From NCBI GenBank assembly GCA_037962975.1, contig CM075671.1:11517001-11581000 (forward strand): 64,000 nucleotides of DNA, in the 5' to 3' direction. The notes beneath the pieces are model-generated. The model searched no databases and was not told where the DNA came from. It saw only the letters and a program-made list of their open reading frames with translations. How positions within the stretch are numbered: the stretch's first letter is position 1; every line of letters begins with the position of its first letter. Shown here one piece after another: positions 36,530 through 49,575 of the stretch. The DNA comes from Clitoria ternatea (Eukaryota > Streptophyta > Magnoliopsida > Fabales > Fabaceae). The translations under genes were made by a program, and so were the position numbers.

Positions 36530-37278
36530 CACTAGTGGAAAAATGGATTTTTGTGTCGGTTATTTTGGCTTTTTACACCTATTTTGGTGTAGGTATAAAC
36601 ACAACAGGTATGATAAGTATGAACTTCTTACCCCTATTCTTAAACTAATATAACATCTCTTCTTTTTATGTCTTTTCCCTTTTAACGATAGGTGTAAAAT
36701 ATTCAATATTTACACCTATATTTCACCTTAAAATGGCGTAAATGTTTTACGTTTTATATTTGTTTCTTTTCAAAATTGGTATAAAATTTATAGTTTTTAC
36801 ACCCATTTCTTTCTTCAACTGGTATAAATTGATTAATTTTACACTTCTTTATTTTGACAACCGATGTAAAAAATACAACAAATTACACTTATCCCTTTTG
36901 TAAGGTGTAAATTAATTTTTTGTTTTTTTAATGATTTATCATATTTTTTAATTATATATATATATTAACTAATATCCAAAAATATAAATATGACAATTAA
37001 AATCAAGTATCCCTTAATAAAATTTAACAAGCACCTACTAGTTATAGTATTTAAAAAGTGCCTATTAATTAAAATATTTAAAATTTAGCAAGTACTTAAA
37101 TTTAACATTCGCATCTCCATGTTCAATAAAATGGAAAATAAAAACCTACAAAGTATTTAGAAAGTACCCCTTAACTAAAAGGTAGAAATTGGTAACTTCT
37201 AACAAATAACTAGCCCAACATTTTTAAATGTCTTCTATCTATCTGAATTTTGTGAATCGTTACAATATAGTAAATAAA
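36530..37278 (+). mobile_element. CACTA (En/Spm) transposon, one end only
   Basis: Begins CACTAGTGGAAAAATGG, a typical CACTA terminus, followed to about 36910 by the many short subterminal repeats of both orientations (GGTGTAAA / TTTACACC) that bind the transposase. No opposite terminus is found; the element is cut at 37278 by the next element. No transposase remains. Confidence 0.75.
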
Positions 37279-37575
37279 GATTAAATACCTATTTTGGTCC
37301 CTTATGTTTCATATTTTTTCACTTCAGTCCCCTATGTTTTTTTTATAAGTTAAGTCACCTAAGTTTCTAAAAAGTTTCAATTAGGTCATCTTTGTTACTT
37401 TCCATCCAACTCTGTTAATAGAGTTAAAAATGATGTCATTTTACATGGCATGTGGACATAAAGTAACTTGTTGGCTAAACAGGATTAAAACGACGTTGTT
37501 TTGCAAAGAAACATGATTTCATAAATTTAGTGGACCCAACTGAAACTACATAAAAACTTAGGGGACCTTTTCTTA

Positions 37576-37961
37576 TCATTCTCTGTTTACCCTCCCCCTC
37601 CACCATCACCTTTCATCCTCATCACCCCTCCACCTCTACCTTTAACCCCCACCTTCAGTAATGAGTACAACTGCCATATCACCACCACCACCACCCCACA
37701 ACCACACATACCCCACTACACACCTTACCATATTAATTAGAAGTTTTACAAAATGAAATCCGAAAATCACATTATAAAGTGTGATGGGTTACACCTAATT
37801 TCAGACAAAAAAATGAAATTGACGAGGTGGGTAACCGATGCCACATGACAATAAATTGAGATTTAAGAGGGGTGCAAGTTCCTTAAATTGAAGATGGAAA
37901 AATCAATAGCAGTTAAGGTGAGTTGGAAGGTTGTTGAAATGAGTAATAAAAATAGGAAAAC
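37576..37961. other. Interior remnant of the Mutator-like element
   Basis: Includes a C-rich stretch of (CCA)n and CCTCCAC type (37595-37720). The opposite interior at 51947-52075 is purine-rich (GATGAGAAGG, GGAGGAAGAG), as expected if the inverted arms once extended further. No gene. Confidence 0.5.
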
Positions 37962-38576
37962 TGTAACATCCTAAAAATTTTATTCTCATGTATAATCATT
38001 TTGATTTAGACCATCAATGATATTATCCATTTTATCTCAACTTTCTACATAAATTTTTGGTTAGGACAACATCTTCAATTTAACCTTTTACTATGGTAAA
38101 TAATTTTAACTTTATACCTTTGGTAAAAGTTAATCAAATAATTTATTTTTCTCGATCAACTATCTTACTTGAATGAAGAAAGAAGTAAACTTTCTATACA
38201 AAATTATCTGAATAGCCGAATAAAGGAATTTTGGGCTTGATAGCCACTCCCCTGAAAAACTGCAAAGAAGACGATTCGCTACTTCCGAATCGCTGCATCC
38301 AGCTCCTCCAGTCTCCTCGATTGGCCCCCTTCGCCGTTGTGATCCCCTTAGTTCACTATTTTATTATATATAGAGTCGAGTGCCTGTCTGTGATTCGGGT
38401 TTGGATATTCTCCCATCTTCCCTGCCGAGCAATCCCTCTCTCTTTACCTGCTACTGTGCTAAGGCTTCCCTTCTAACAGCAAATAGGCCAGACCTTCCTT
38501 GGCTTTTCCAATTACTCTCATCAAATTGCCACATACTCCACTCAAAATTTGTCATCTTGTACATATTTTAATTGTT

Positions 38577-40980
38577 AGTTAGAGTCCGAATTTGGAAATG
38601 TGGTCAACTACAAAGTTATTCCTCTTTTTCTTATCTTTCCAACAAGACCAAATTTGTTAAAATCCATTAAGATATGAGAGAGATATGCCCAAAATACCGA
38701 AACAGTGTCAGAATTGATATTTTACTTCAATCATATCATCTTGTACATATTTGAATACCTTGTTAGAGTCCGAATTTGAAAAAGTGGTAAACTACAAAGT
38801 TGTTCCTCGTTGTCTTAGCTTTCCAACAAGACCAAATTTGTTAAAATCCATTAAGATATGAGAGAGATATGCCTAAAATACCAAAACAATGTCAGAATTG
38901 ATATTTACTTCAATCAAACAAACTACATTATGTAGGCTGCGGAAATGGTCAACAATCCAGCCCATTTTTCTCACCTAAAACCTCCATTATCACCACAATT
39001 AATGCACCTAACATCCCACTACAATCCCATTATGAAAGCTTGTCCCCCACTTGTCATTTGCATCATTAAATTAACACTACATCTTGTTCCCAAGTCTGAA
39101 TTATTAGAATAAGCTAAAGTTAGTGAAGTCTCTCTCTTATTTTCTTTCACTTTCTCCATCAAGTTCACTCTTGATTTGAAGCTAGGACAATAATACAACA
39201 CTTTCAACCACTTTAGGAACCTCCATTAAGGTAAGAGGGGACAGGGTTGTGAATAACTATGAAATGGGTAGAATTGTATGCTGTTCTAGGATTCCAGTTT
39301 TAATTTCGTATATTGTTGCTCAGTTTTGAAATTGAAAACGTGTGAATTTGATTCTGACTTCTTCATGAAAGTTGTCTATCTTTTTGTTATCTGAATTTTG
39401 AGACCTGAATCAATTAATTTGAATATGTATAGCAAAAGTTATAGCCAAAATACTACAACATGTCCGTGTGGAATATTTATCCTATGTTTTGTGTATATAT
39501 TAAAATTCTGGGACTTATACATGCATAATAAGCCTTTGATGTCTTCATAAAAGTTGTAGATATTTGTGTTATGGATCTGTAGAAAGTGGTTTCAATTCAA
39601 AATGATTTTTGTAGCTCGAGTTATGCCTAAAATACTGAAGTATGTTCAAGCTGTAAATCTGTTAACTTGAGATACGTATTTTATTTTTAAAACTGGGAAT
39701 TTTGTGGTGAGAATTAGTGATCGGTGTCTTCATCAAAGTTGTAGATCTTCTTGTTATGTGAATTTTTAGACCTTAACTGACTGAATTGGATATGTATAGC
39801 ATGATTTATGATCAAAATACTACAGCATGTCTGATTGAAATACTTATCTTGTATTTTGTGCATATATGAATATTCTGGGAATTATACATACGTTTTTAGA
39901 CTTTGATGTCTTCATGAAAGTTGTAGATATTTATGTTATGGATTTATAGAAAGTGGTTTCAAGTTAAAAGGATATTTGTAGCTCTAGTTATACCTAAAAT
40001 ACAGAAGTATGTTCATGCTAAAAATCTGCTGACATGAATCACTGTTTTTATTTTTAAAACTGGGAATTTTGTGATGAGAATTAGTGTTTAGTATCTTCAT
40101 AAAAGTTTTAGATATTTGTGTTATGAGTAATTTAGAATTGGTCTCATGCCAAAATTATTTTTGTAGCTCCAGAAACATTGAATTTACCAACATATGTACG
40201 TTTTGTTACTTTCTTTGAGATAGTTTAGTATACTATGAATTTGTGATATTTCTGTTTAGATTTGGAATTTTTGGTCTTCATAAAAATTATAGATAATGGA
40301 ATTATTGAAACATAGAACTTGGCCCCATTCAAAAATTATTTTTTATACCATGAGTTATAGCTAATTTACTAAATATTGTCAAACCAGTAAATTTTCCAGC
40401 AATTGGTGATAATGAAAAATGATAACCTATTGACTATTATGTGATTATGTGATGTTTCTGTTTGGAATTTGAAATTATGGTCTTCATGAAAGTTGTATAT
40501 ATTTGTGTTAGGAGTAATTTAGAACTGGTCCCATGCCAAAATCATTTTTGTAACTCCAGAAACATTGAAAATACTAACATATGTATGTTTTGAAAACTCT
40601 CTTTGAGGCAGTTTTGTATTCTGTGGATAAGTGGTGTCTCTGTTTGGAATTTGAAATTATGGTCTTCATGAAAGTTGTAGATATTTATGTTAGGAGTGAT
40701 TTAGAACTGGTACCATGCCAAAATTATTTTTGTAACTCCAGAAACGTTGAAAATACTATCATATGTACGTTTTGAAAACTCTCTTTGAGGCAATTTTGTA
40801 TTCTGTGGATAAGTGGTGTTTCTGTTTGGAATTTGGATTTATGGTCTTCATGAAAGTTGTAGATAATTTTATTATTGAACTAAAGAAAGTGGAATCACTT
40901 GAAAAGGTTTTTATTTGCTCATGTTATGGTTGTTTTACTAACGTATGTCGCTGTTGGAAATGCTGAAATTTACTTATAAT
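38577..40980 (+). repeat. ~182-bp degenerate tandem repeats inside the LTR
   Basis: The motif CTTCATGAAAGTTGTAGATA recurs at 39361, 39543, 39727, 39910, 40095, 40275, 40482, 40664 and 40846; spacings are 182, 184, 183, 185, 180, 207, 182 and 182 bp. Further left, AGAGTCCGAATTTG recurs at 38581 and 38765, spacing 184 bp, with most of the intervening sequence duplicated. Units differ from one another at many positions except for the last few, which are closer. Confidence 0.88.
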
Positions 40981-41423
40981 GGTTATTATGGATGAAAATG
41001 ATATTTTCCCTATGGGTAACAATTTATTATTGAATTCTTGAGTGACTATGAATTGTTATGGATGATGTTGAGTGTCTAATGAGTATCATACAGTTTGTAT
41101 ACTTTGGTGGTGAATAATTACGAATGACTAAATTGATATATATATATATATATATATATACATGAATGCCTTGCGGATATTGATACATGTGATTGAAATA
41201 GTAAATCCATGATTCTGAAAATTATTATATGTGATGTGTCCTTTGAGGACTTGTGGTTTTCCAAGTGGTTTTAGAAATGTTGATATCATGGTATGTTAAA
41301 TGATAAAGAGAATTAAAGGCATTCATGCATCATAAGCATTTGGACGCACCATGGAATTTAGGGGTTTCATGATTGCCTACCCTGGTGGGGGGTTACTCTA
41401 TGATGAGTTTAAGCCCTATTTTT

Positions 41424-41605
41424 GCAGGAGCCATGGAGTGTAGGGATTCATGGTTATGCTAAGTCCTACTTGTGTACTTCGGTACTGCAGGAGCCATGAA
41501 AGTGTAGGGATTCATGGTTATGCTAATTCCTACTTGTGCACTTGTTTTCGCAGGAGCCATGAAAGATGTAGGGATTCATGGTTATGCTAATTCCTATTGG
41601 AGTCT
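41424..41605 (+). repeat. Three 63-bp tandem units in the same LTR
   Basis: Starts of GCAGGAGCCATG at 41424, 41487 and 41550, each followed by TAGGGATTCATGGTTATGCT. The third copy is slightly shorter. Confidence 0.9.
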
Positions 41606-42256
41606 CTATGAGACTTTTTACTGCAGTATTCCCACTAAACCAAATGGATCCAACATGACATCATTTGACTAATTAAAGATTTATTAATTATAAATGAACT
41701 TGTTTGGCATATTCATCATGTCATTATGGTTGGTTGATTGCGTTTGTGCAATTTTATTTATTTTATATTTATTCTATATTCTGTCTCACTCTTACATTAA
41801 TTTTTACAGTGAATGCTACACAGAATGAAGAGTGATGCCATGAATGGAGTTTACGTGAATTATTGCTTGGAATTTGACTTTATTTTAATCTTGATGGGTT
41901 GTAATAATATAATGTTTCATGTACTGTATTTTTCTAAATCGTTTCCGCTATATAAATATTTTATGACTTTGATTATCCACGACTAGTATGTATGATAATA
42001 ATCCGCGTTTATCAACTTTTACATGACTTATTACAAATTTCAAAAAATGATTTTTAAAACGCGAAAAATTTATTCGGAAAATTATACGGGACGTCACAAA
42101 AACAAACCTCTTAACAATGAAGAGGGATCCTTCAATGTTATCGGGGATCTAAAGAATATATAAGCTACACAATTTCACATCATGTGATATTATCTATTAT
42201 AGTATATAACATTAATAGAATATAAACATTAATATTATTAAAGGTGAGCAAGCAAC

Positions 42257-42655
42257 TGTGACATCCTGGCGCTGTTGAGGGCGGGGAGTGATCGCCGGTG
42301 CATAGGCACAGACAAGGAGCGGCTCCTGGCAGGCTTCTAGTGGGAGGGACACATGAACGAACCGAATACATACCAGAATGAAAGGGATCTAAAGACTATA
42401 TAGGTATGGGACTATACAGTCGAGGATAGCTTAAAGGAATGAATTCGTACTACCTATACCAACAAATGCATTAGCCTTTTCGGTAGCCTATCACTTAAGA
42501 ACTCCAAAGTTCTTAACTTGGAGTAATTCTGGGATGGGTGACCTCCTGGGAAGTTCTCAGGAAATGTGTGAGTGAGGACAAAAGCACATTGGAAAGGTCT
42601 CATGATGGTCTGTGGGACGAGTCGTTCATTCCTGAAGAGCGGTCAGGGCGTTACA
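42257..42655 (+). mobile_element. Cassandra-like TRIM LTR carrying 5S rRNA sequence
   Basis: A ~400-bp LTR-like unit with termini TGTGACATCC and GGGCGTTACA, containing a 5S rRNA-like segment. Cassandra elements are short terminal-repeat retrotransposons in miniature whose LTRs contain 5S rRNA sequence with its Pol III promoter. Only one LTR is seen. The left flank GCAAC (42252-42256) nearly matches GCAAT at 51947-51951, beyond the adjacent chromovirus, suggesting that the chromovirus landed at the LTR's right edge. Confidence 0.68.
42450..42570 (+). other. 5S rRNA-derived segment within the LTR
   Basis: The stretch GGGATGGGTGACCTCCTGGG followed by AAG (about 42531-42553) matches the C box and 3' half of plant 5S rRNA; AAGAACTCCAAAGTT (about 42498-42512) matches the middle with changes. 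The 5' portion is weakly conserved. It is not a functional 5S gene: the A-box region and 3' end have diverged. Confidence 0.75.
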
Positions 42656-42659
42656 GAAA

Positions 42660-44922
42660 TATAACGTCCTTAATTTTTAAAATAATTTTTAATAAATCAA
42701 GTAAACTTTTCATAAATAATTTCATGATTAAAATGAAAATTTGTATTAATAATATCATTGTCACTTTACAAAAGTCGACCGGCCATTTTATAATACAAAA
42801 AGTACATCACTCGGTAATCACAAGAGCCGGCCAAAGCTTCTACTCAAATTACTATGTACACTATGTATTGTGCATACTAATACATAATGCTCCAGTCGGT
42901 CGAGTGACTTCAAGTGCCATCACTGTGTCCTCTATCCACTGTAAAAATAATAAGTAGGGGGTGAGAATAAACATATTAAATAATAGTTATTGAATTGGAT
43001 TAAAAGTCCAATCCATAACTATACAAATAATATATACCGAGTTATATGAAATAACCTAAGCCGTATGTTATTCTCAACTACATATATATCAATGCACACA
43101 AGTACTCACTCGGATAAACCCATTATTAAATCTTTTAATTGTGTTGCAACACTGGCTCCCCGAGCCATAACTCAGCTCTCAGCTGATCGGCCGTTTTACT
43201 GGTACCAAACCGTTTACACCTAGTATGACACCATCACTTCTCAGTGACAACGGTGAGTGCCATGGGCCAACCATTTCCACCCTTATGTGACACCATCACT
43301 TTTCAATGACAACGGTGAGTGCCACGGGCCAAAATGCCATCACACATGCATCTCAAGCATATATATAGATATCATAAAAAATTCATGAATCATCATCCAT
43401 TTCATCATCATCAAGTTCATGTTAATATCAGCAATATGAATGGAAATTATGAAAACATAAAACGTCATATAATCGGAGTCTGATACCATAATGCATGCAC
43501 ATATCACATATACACAAAATAATACCCCATATTCATTCATAAACTATCTATTTGAAATGTAACGCTCCCCCTACCTGGAATAAAGAGTTCTTGTAGCTCT
43601 TAAAGTTATATTCCAATTCACAACTTGTAAATTCCGACTGGAATTTCAGTTTCGTGCCAGTTCAGAGATTTCTTCGTAAAGAGAAGAAATGGAGTTTGAT
43701 TCCTTCTTCGTTAATGGCTTTTAACAAGAGTTTGAAGAGAAAGATTGTGGATGATGTTTTTCATTTTCTAAATGTCTTTTATTGATCTAATAGTAGTTGA
43801 TATTTATATTGTCCATGCAAAAGAGACGTGAACAATAAAAAGATCTCTGTTGTATGTTTTCTTTAGATGATGAATAAGGAATAAGCATTTAATGAAAAGG
43901 GACAGCACATAAGAAAGGGTCCCATACTTAGAAAATATCTTGAAAAATGAAGCTGCTAGAAAGTAGAAGAACAGATTGACGTGTAAAGCTTTAGTAACTA
44001 AAATAATCGTTAATTCCGACTCATGTTTTAGTATATTCCGACTCGGTTTCAGCCTTCTGGGCATATCTTTCCGAGAAGGTTTATCACAGCCCTTGTCCGC
44101 TCAGAATTCTTTCATTCGGAGGAAAGGTTCCATCCCATGGAACACTCGGCTTTCTTTCCTTGGAAGTATCCCACACAATAGTATCGCATTCAAACATACT
44201 CGGGTATAGTTATGTCCGAGTCAATCTTCTGCTTACATCACTCGGAAATCTTCCATCTAAATCACTCAGAATTTGAAGTCAACTCTCTCTCTCGGAAGTC
44301 TTTCCATTCAAATGAATCACTCGGGGTCAAGGACAATTCCGAAGACAAACCCGAGTACAAGTTTTTGGTCATTATTAAATATTGACTCGATCATAAACTT
44401 AACGAAGTTCACCACTCGGTAACTAACCACTCGAATATTTACTTTCCTCAGAAATTGTTCACTCGGAACTATTCATTTAGAAACACACTCATTCGGTATA
44501 TCCTATTCGGTGCCACGTTATTCAGAAATTAATAATTTCTCACTTAACACCTTTCCATATGGAATAGTCTCACTCGATATCATTCCACTCAGAAATGTCG
44601 TGCTCAGAGACATTTCACTGGGAAAGCCTCAATTCGGAGGTACTCCACTCGGAACTGTTTCACTCGGATTTCCTTATTCGAAAGTGTCTCATTCGGACAC
44701 TATTTTCTTAACTTAGAAATAATTTTCCTAATGATGTTTCACTCGGAAACATCTTAATTCCATTTGGAAATAGCTTCCTCGGTCTTAATTCACTCGGTAT
44801 CGCACCATATTCACTCGGAATATCATATTTCAAACAACATTCACTCGGAATTTCATTCAGAATTTCTCCATTAATCCTTAATGAATGAATTTTCTAAATA
44901 TTACAAAATTTGGGTTGTTACA
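42660..44922 (-). repeat. Chromovirus 3' LTR
   Basis: On the plus strand TATAACGTCC...GGTTGTTACA. Aligns with 49576-51946 nearly throughout, but lacks the ~110 bp corresponding to about 49613-49722. That segment is bracketed in the other LTR by a similar 22-bp sequence on each side (AAGTAAATTTTTCGCAAATA / AATAAACTTTTCATAAATA), so the loss looks like recombination between short direct repeats. Confidence 0.9.
44000..44880. repeat. Cluster of CACTCGGAA motifs, left LTR
   Basis: More than twenty variants of TTCACTCGGAA at irregular spacing, repeated in the right LTR at about 51020-51860. Confidence 0.8.
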
Positions 44923-44935
44923 TTTCTCCCCTCCT
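44923..44935 (-). promoter_or_regulatory. Polypurine tract
   Basis: Minus-strand AGGAGGGGAGAAA immediately upstream of the 3' LTR: the primer site for plus-strand DNA synthesis. Confidence 0.85.
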
Positions 44936-44977
44936 ATAAAAATTTCGTCCTCGAAATTTAAATACAAGAATCATACA

Positions 44978-47900
44978 TCAATGAAATAACTCGGGATATT
45001 GTTCCCTCATAGCGTCTTCTCGTTCCCAAGTATGCATGATACTCTGATCCTACTGCTATGCAACCTTGACCAATTGGACATTCTTGTTTCTCAATCGTTT
45101 CACCGATTGGTCCACTATACTAGTGGGCTCGGCTATTGTGGTCAGGTTTTCTTGGATTTCAACGTCATCATCCAGCATTTCTTGAGTAGGATCCGGCAAG
45201 TACTTTTTCAATTGAGAAACGTGAAATACGCTATGTAAATTTGTCAAATGAGAAGGCAATGCAATTTGATAGGCTACAGGTCCGACTCTATTCAATATTT
45301 CATACGGACCAATATATCTTGGACTTAACTTCTTGCTTTTCAATGCCCTTCCAATGCCTTTGCTTGGAGAGACTTTCAAAAAGACTTTATCACTGATCTG
45401 GAATTCAATCGGCTTCGTCCGGTTGTCATAATAGATCTTTTGATGGTCTTGGGATACTTTCATTTTGTCTTTGATCATTTGGATTTGCTCGGAGGTTTGC
45501 TGCACAATCTCTGGTCCTAACGTTAGATTCTCACCCGATTCTGACCAACAAAGAGGAGTTCGGCATTTCCTTCCATATAAAGCTTCATAGGGAGCCATAC
45601 CGATGCTACTATGATAGGTATTATTATAAGTGAATTTGACCAGTGGAAGGTATTGTTCCCAGCTTCCACCATGCTCTAGCACACAAGACCTCAACAAGTC
45701 CTCCAAACTCTGGATAGTCCGCTCGGATTGCCCATCTGTTTGAGGGTGATAAGCCGAACTCAATCGGAGCTTCGAACCTAATTCCTGATGCAGACTTCCC
45801 CAAAATCGGGAAGTAAACCTCGGATCTCTATCTGACACAATCGAAGATGGAACACCATGCAGTCAGACTATCTCGCTAATGTACAATTGTGCTAGTCTTG
45901 GCAAGGAATAACTCATGTTGATCGGCAAGAAGTGTGCAAACTTTGTCAATCGGTCCATGATAACCCAAATAGCATCATGACCACTCCGAGTCCTTGGTAA
46001 TCCCATTACGAAATCCATAGCTATAGCATCCCACTTCCACACGGGAATTTCCAAAGGTTGTAAACCACCGGTCGGTTTTTGATGCTCAACCTTTGCTTTT
46101 TGACAAATTATGCAATGGGCCACAAAGTCGACTATATCTTTCTTCATTCTGGGCCACCAAAAATGCAACTTCAAATCATGATACATCTTAGTAGTACCCG
46201 GATGAATACTTAGCATGCTTTTATGTGCCTCATTAAGCACCGATCGTCGTAAATCTTCCGAGTCAGGTACATAAATCCGACCCTTCACTCGGAAAATACC
46301 GTCTGAGCCCTCGGTTAGAAATAAATCTTTACCTTTAGCCTGAATTTCTTTCATCTCGGCTAAATAAGAATCGGTCATTTGCTATACATAAACAATCTTC
46401 AAAAATTCATTAGCTATCGTTAATGTACCGAGAGTCACTTTCCGAGACGAAGACATATCTACTTGCAAATTCATGTCTCGGAATTGTTCAAGCAACTCCA
46501 TCTCTTTAACCATCATTGTCGCCATGTGAATGGACTTCCGACTCAAGGCGTCGGCTACAACATTGGCCTTTCCTGGATGGTATTTCAAGTCGAAGTCATA
46601 ATCTTTCAAGAATTCAATCCTTCTCCTCTGTCTCATATTCAATTCCTTTTGATCAAACAGATATTTCAGACTCTTGTGGTCACTATACACTTCAAACTTA
46701 GAGCCATAAAGATAGTGCCTCCAAATTTTCAGTGCAAAGACCACTGTTGCCAATTCCAGATCATGGGTCGGGTAGTTTTGCTCGTGTGGTCGTAATTGTC
46801 GTGAAGCGTAAGCAATCACTCGGCCGTTCTACATCAGCACACATCCTAGGCCGAGTCCGGATGCATCACAGAAAACTACAAAGCTTTCCTACAAATTTGG
46901 CAAAGCCAATACAGGAGTAGAAGTCAATCGGATTTTCAATTCTTGAAAACTCTGCTCGCACTCGGAGGACCACACAAAAGGGACATCTTTCCGGGTTAGC
47001 TTAGTCAATGGTAAAGCAATTTTGGAGAACCCCTCAATGAATCTCCGGTAGTAACCGGCTAAACCCAGAAAACTTCTGACCTCAGTAATTGACTTAGGCC
47101 TCTCCCAAATCATTACAGCTTCGACCTTTGAAGGATCTACCGAGACACCTTCTCTGGAAATGACGTGACCCAGGAATTGAATTCTATCCACCCAGAATTC
47201 ACACTTGGACAATTTGGCAAACAATTTCTTCTCCTTCAACACTTGGAGTACCAATCGGAGATGCTCTTTATGCTCTTCATAAGACTTTGAGTAAACTAAT
47301 ATATCATCAATAAATACCACCACAAACTGATCCAAGTAAGAATGAAAAATATTGTTCATATAATTCATGAACACAGCCGGAGCATTTGTCACTCCAAATG
47401 GCATTACCACGTATTCATAGTGACCATACCGGGTCCTGAATGCCGTTTTAGGAATATCGGTAGCTTTCACTCGGATCTGATGGTATCCCGACCGTAAGTC
47501 AATTTTTGAAAAGATCGACGCACCACGTAACTGATCAATTAAATCGTCGATCCTAGGCAATGGGTATTTATTTTTGATGGTCAGCTTATTCAACTGGCGG
47601 TAATCAATACATAACCGCATGCCACCATCCTTTTTCTTGACGAGTAACACTGGAGCACCCCACGGTGATACACTTGGTCGGATAAATTGTTTTTCGAGCA
47701 GCTCATCAACTTGCTTCTTTAGCTCAGTCAGCTCAATCGGGGACATTCTATAAGGAGTTCTAGAAACTGGATCGGCTCCAGGGATTAAATCAATAGAGAA
47801 TTCAATCTCTCTATCGGGAGGAACACCAGGTACATCCTCCGGGAATAACTCGGGAAAATCACAAACAATAGGGATATCTCGGATTCGAGACTCACTCTTC

Positions 47901-49396
47901 CCATCAACCATAGAAAATAGCATAAGCAGTTGAGATATAACTTTGATTTCATAATCATCGGCTTTTTGTTTAGGAAAAATTACTTGCCGATTCCAACAGT
48001 CAACCGGGACTTTATTGGCTGATAGCCAATCCATACCGAGAACGATGTCAAGACCTCTCAAAGGTAGACATATTAAATTAGCAGTAAAATCCCTATCACC
48101 GAGGGTGAAAGATACGTTCTCACACAACATGGAAGTCCATAATTTTGCACCAGTCGGATTAAACACATTTAATGGCCGATTCATAGTAACAACAGGAAAT
48201 CTCATTCGCATGACACAATCATTAGAAATAAACGAGTGAGTTGCACCCGAGTCAAACACCACGTCAAGAGTAGTATTCCCAAGTAAACACTTACTTTGAA
48301 CTAAGTCGTTGGCTTGAGCAGCTTCCTCCATAGTGGTAGCATACACTCGGCCTGCCACCGGTGAACTAGAACTCCCAGCCCGACCGTTTCTCGGCATCAT
48401 AGAATTGTTGCCACGTTCCCCATTGCCTCTTCCTCCTCTGTTACCGTTTCCACGGCCTCGTCCTCTGAAGCCTCCACGATTTACACTGGCATGTGATTCA
48501 GTCGGTTGGAGAAAAAGACAGTTAGGACGGACATGTCCTTTCTCGTTGCAATGGTAACAAATAACATCCTCATCTTTATTACAATTCTTAGCATAGTGAT
48601 TGCCCCCATATCTAAAGCATTTGATATCTCTCGGTTTATTCACCAGTCGGCCACCAGCATTTCCTCGACCTCTGGATCTAGAGAAAGATTCTCCTCTAAC
48701 AGACTTTCCTTGCTTCTTAAAGCTGATTGGTGGTAACCTTGAAGAACTGTCTGACTTACTGCTCGAGCCGGTTGAAGCTTTATCGTCCTCCTCATATATT
48801 CTGCATTTATTAACAAGGATCGGAAAGCTTCTAATTTCCTGGTGTCGGAAAGCTTTCTTAATCTTTGGGTTCAAACCACTCTCAAATTTGATACATTTTG
48901 ATCCTTCTGTACCCGGCATCTGGAAAGGAGGATAGAACAGACACAGCTCCTCAAATTTTGCTGCATATTCTTCAACGCTCATATTACCCTGTCGGAGTTC
49001 CATGAATTCCAACTCCTTCTGACTCCTAACAGTATTTGGGAAATACTTTTCAAGGAAGCATTCCTTGAAATTTTCCCAATTCAGTTCAGTTTCCATGGCA
49101 ACCAATCGACTTTTTGCCATTCTCCACCAGTTTTCAGCTTCTTTTCAAAGTATGAAAACAGCATACTCCACCTTCTGTGCTTCAGAGCACTGCAAACTGC
49201 CAAAGATCCATTCAAGGTTCTGGATCCAAGCATAAGCTTGATCAGGCTGAAATCCTCCATGGAATTCAGTCGGTTTTCTTTTTAAGAAACAATCAATGCT
49301 TTAATTGTCACTCGGCTGGGGCTGATTCTGCCTTTCTAGAATATCAGCCACACGCTGAAAGGCAGCAGCCATTGCGTCCATACCATGAGGGTCCAT
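44978..49396 (-). pseudogene. Chromovirus gag-pol polyprotein with eight in-frame stops
   Basis: A single frame of 1,473 codons from ATG at 49396-49394. Order: Gag; a decayed then an intact zinc knuckle (CYHC.EKGH...C, about 48520-48560); protease DSGATHSF (about 48240-48260); reverse transcriptase with FIDDILVYS (about 47300); RNase H (DASGLGLG, SDHKSLKYL); integrase with HHCC finger and D,D,E triad (MDFV, SDRDP, QSERT); then a chromodomain-like tail ending near TWERE...YPELF. Stops lie at 49301, 49145, 46889, 46829, 46382, 45863, 45056 and 45050 (lowest base of each). No frameshift is needed anywhere. It cannot make a full-length protein. Confidence 0.92.
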
Positions 49397-49560
49397 TCTT
49401 ATCCTGAAATAATCATCATACTTTAGTACCACTCATGGATATGAAAGCAATTTATTTATAGTTGATTTCCTTAACTACATTACACAACAACAATAGTGAT
49501 ATGACTTCACTCAATCATAGCATTTAGTAGCTTAACCTTGGCCTTGGACTTTTCAAGTAT

Positions 49561-49572
49561 GCTCTGATACCA
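49561..49572 (-). promoter_or_regulatory. Primer-binding site of the chromovirus
   Basis: Minus-strand TGGTATCAGAGC, complementary to initiator tRNA-Met, three bases from the 5' LTR. The 164 bp between it and the gag ATG form the leader. Confidence 0.92.
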
Positions 49573-49575
49573 AAA

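Larger units (their letters stand above)
37962..42098 (+). mobile_element. Solo LTR of 4.1 kb made largely of ~182-bp units
   Basis: TGTAACATCC...GGGACGTCACA with a perfect 5-bp TSD AAAAC (37957-37961, 42099-42103). Nothing coding is present; frames at 40581 and 40763 are two copies of the same repeat unit. Internal periodicity is described separately. By termini it belongs with Ty3/gypsy LTRs here, and by the repeated motif with the truncated LTR at 16881-18729. Confidence 0.88.

Noticed and set aside
38577..41605. CRISPR array
   Set aside because: Repeats are long, diverged tandem units without unique spacers, in a plant LTR.
35560..42098. A single 6.5-kb LTR element from TGTAACATCTC to GGGACGTCACA
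   Set aside because: A better start at 37962 gives a perfect AAAAC TSD with the end at 42098, and a Mutator-like arm and CACTA end lie between.
42450..42570. Functional 5S rRNA gene
   Set aside because: Only the C-box half is well kept; it sits in an LTR with Cassandra-type ends.
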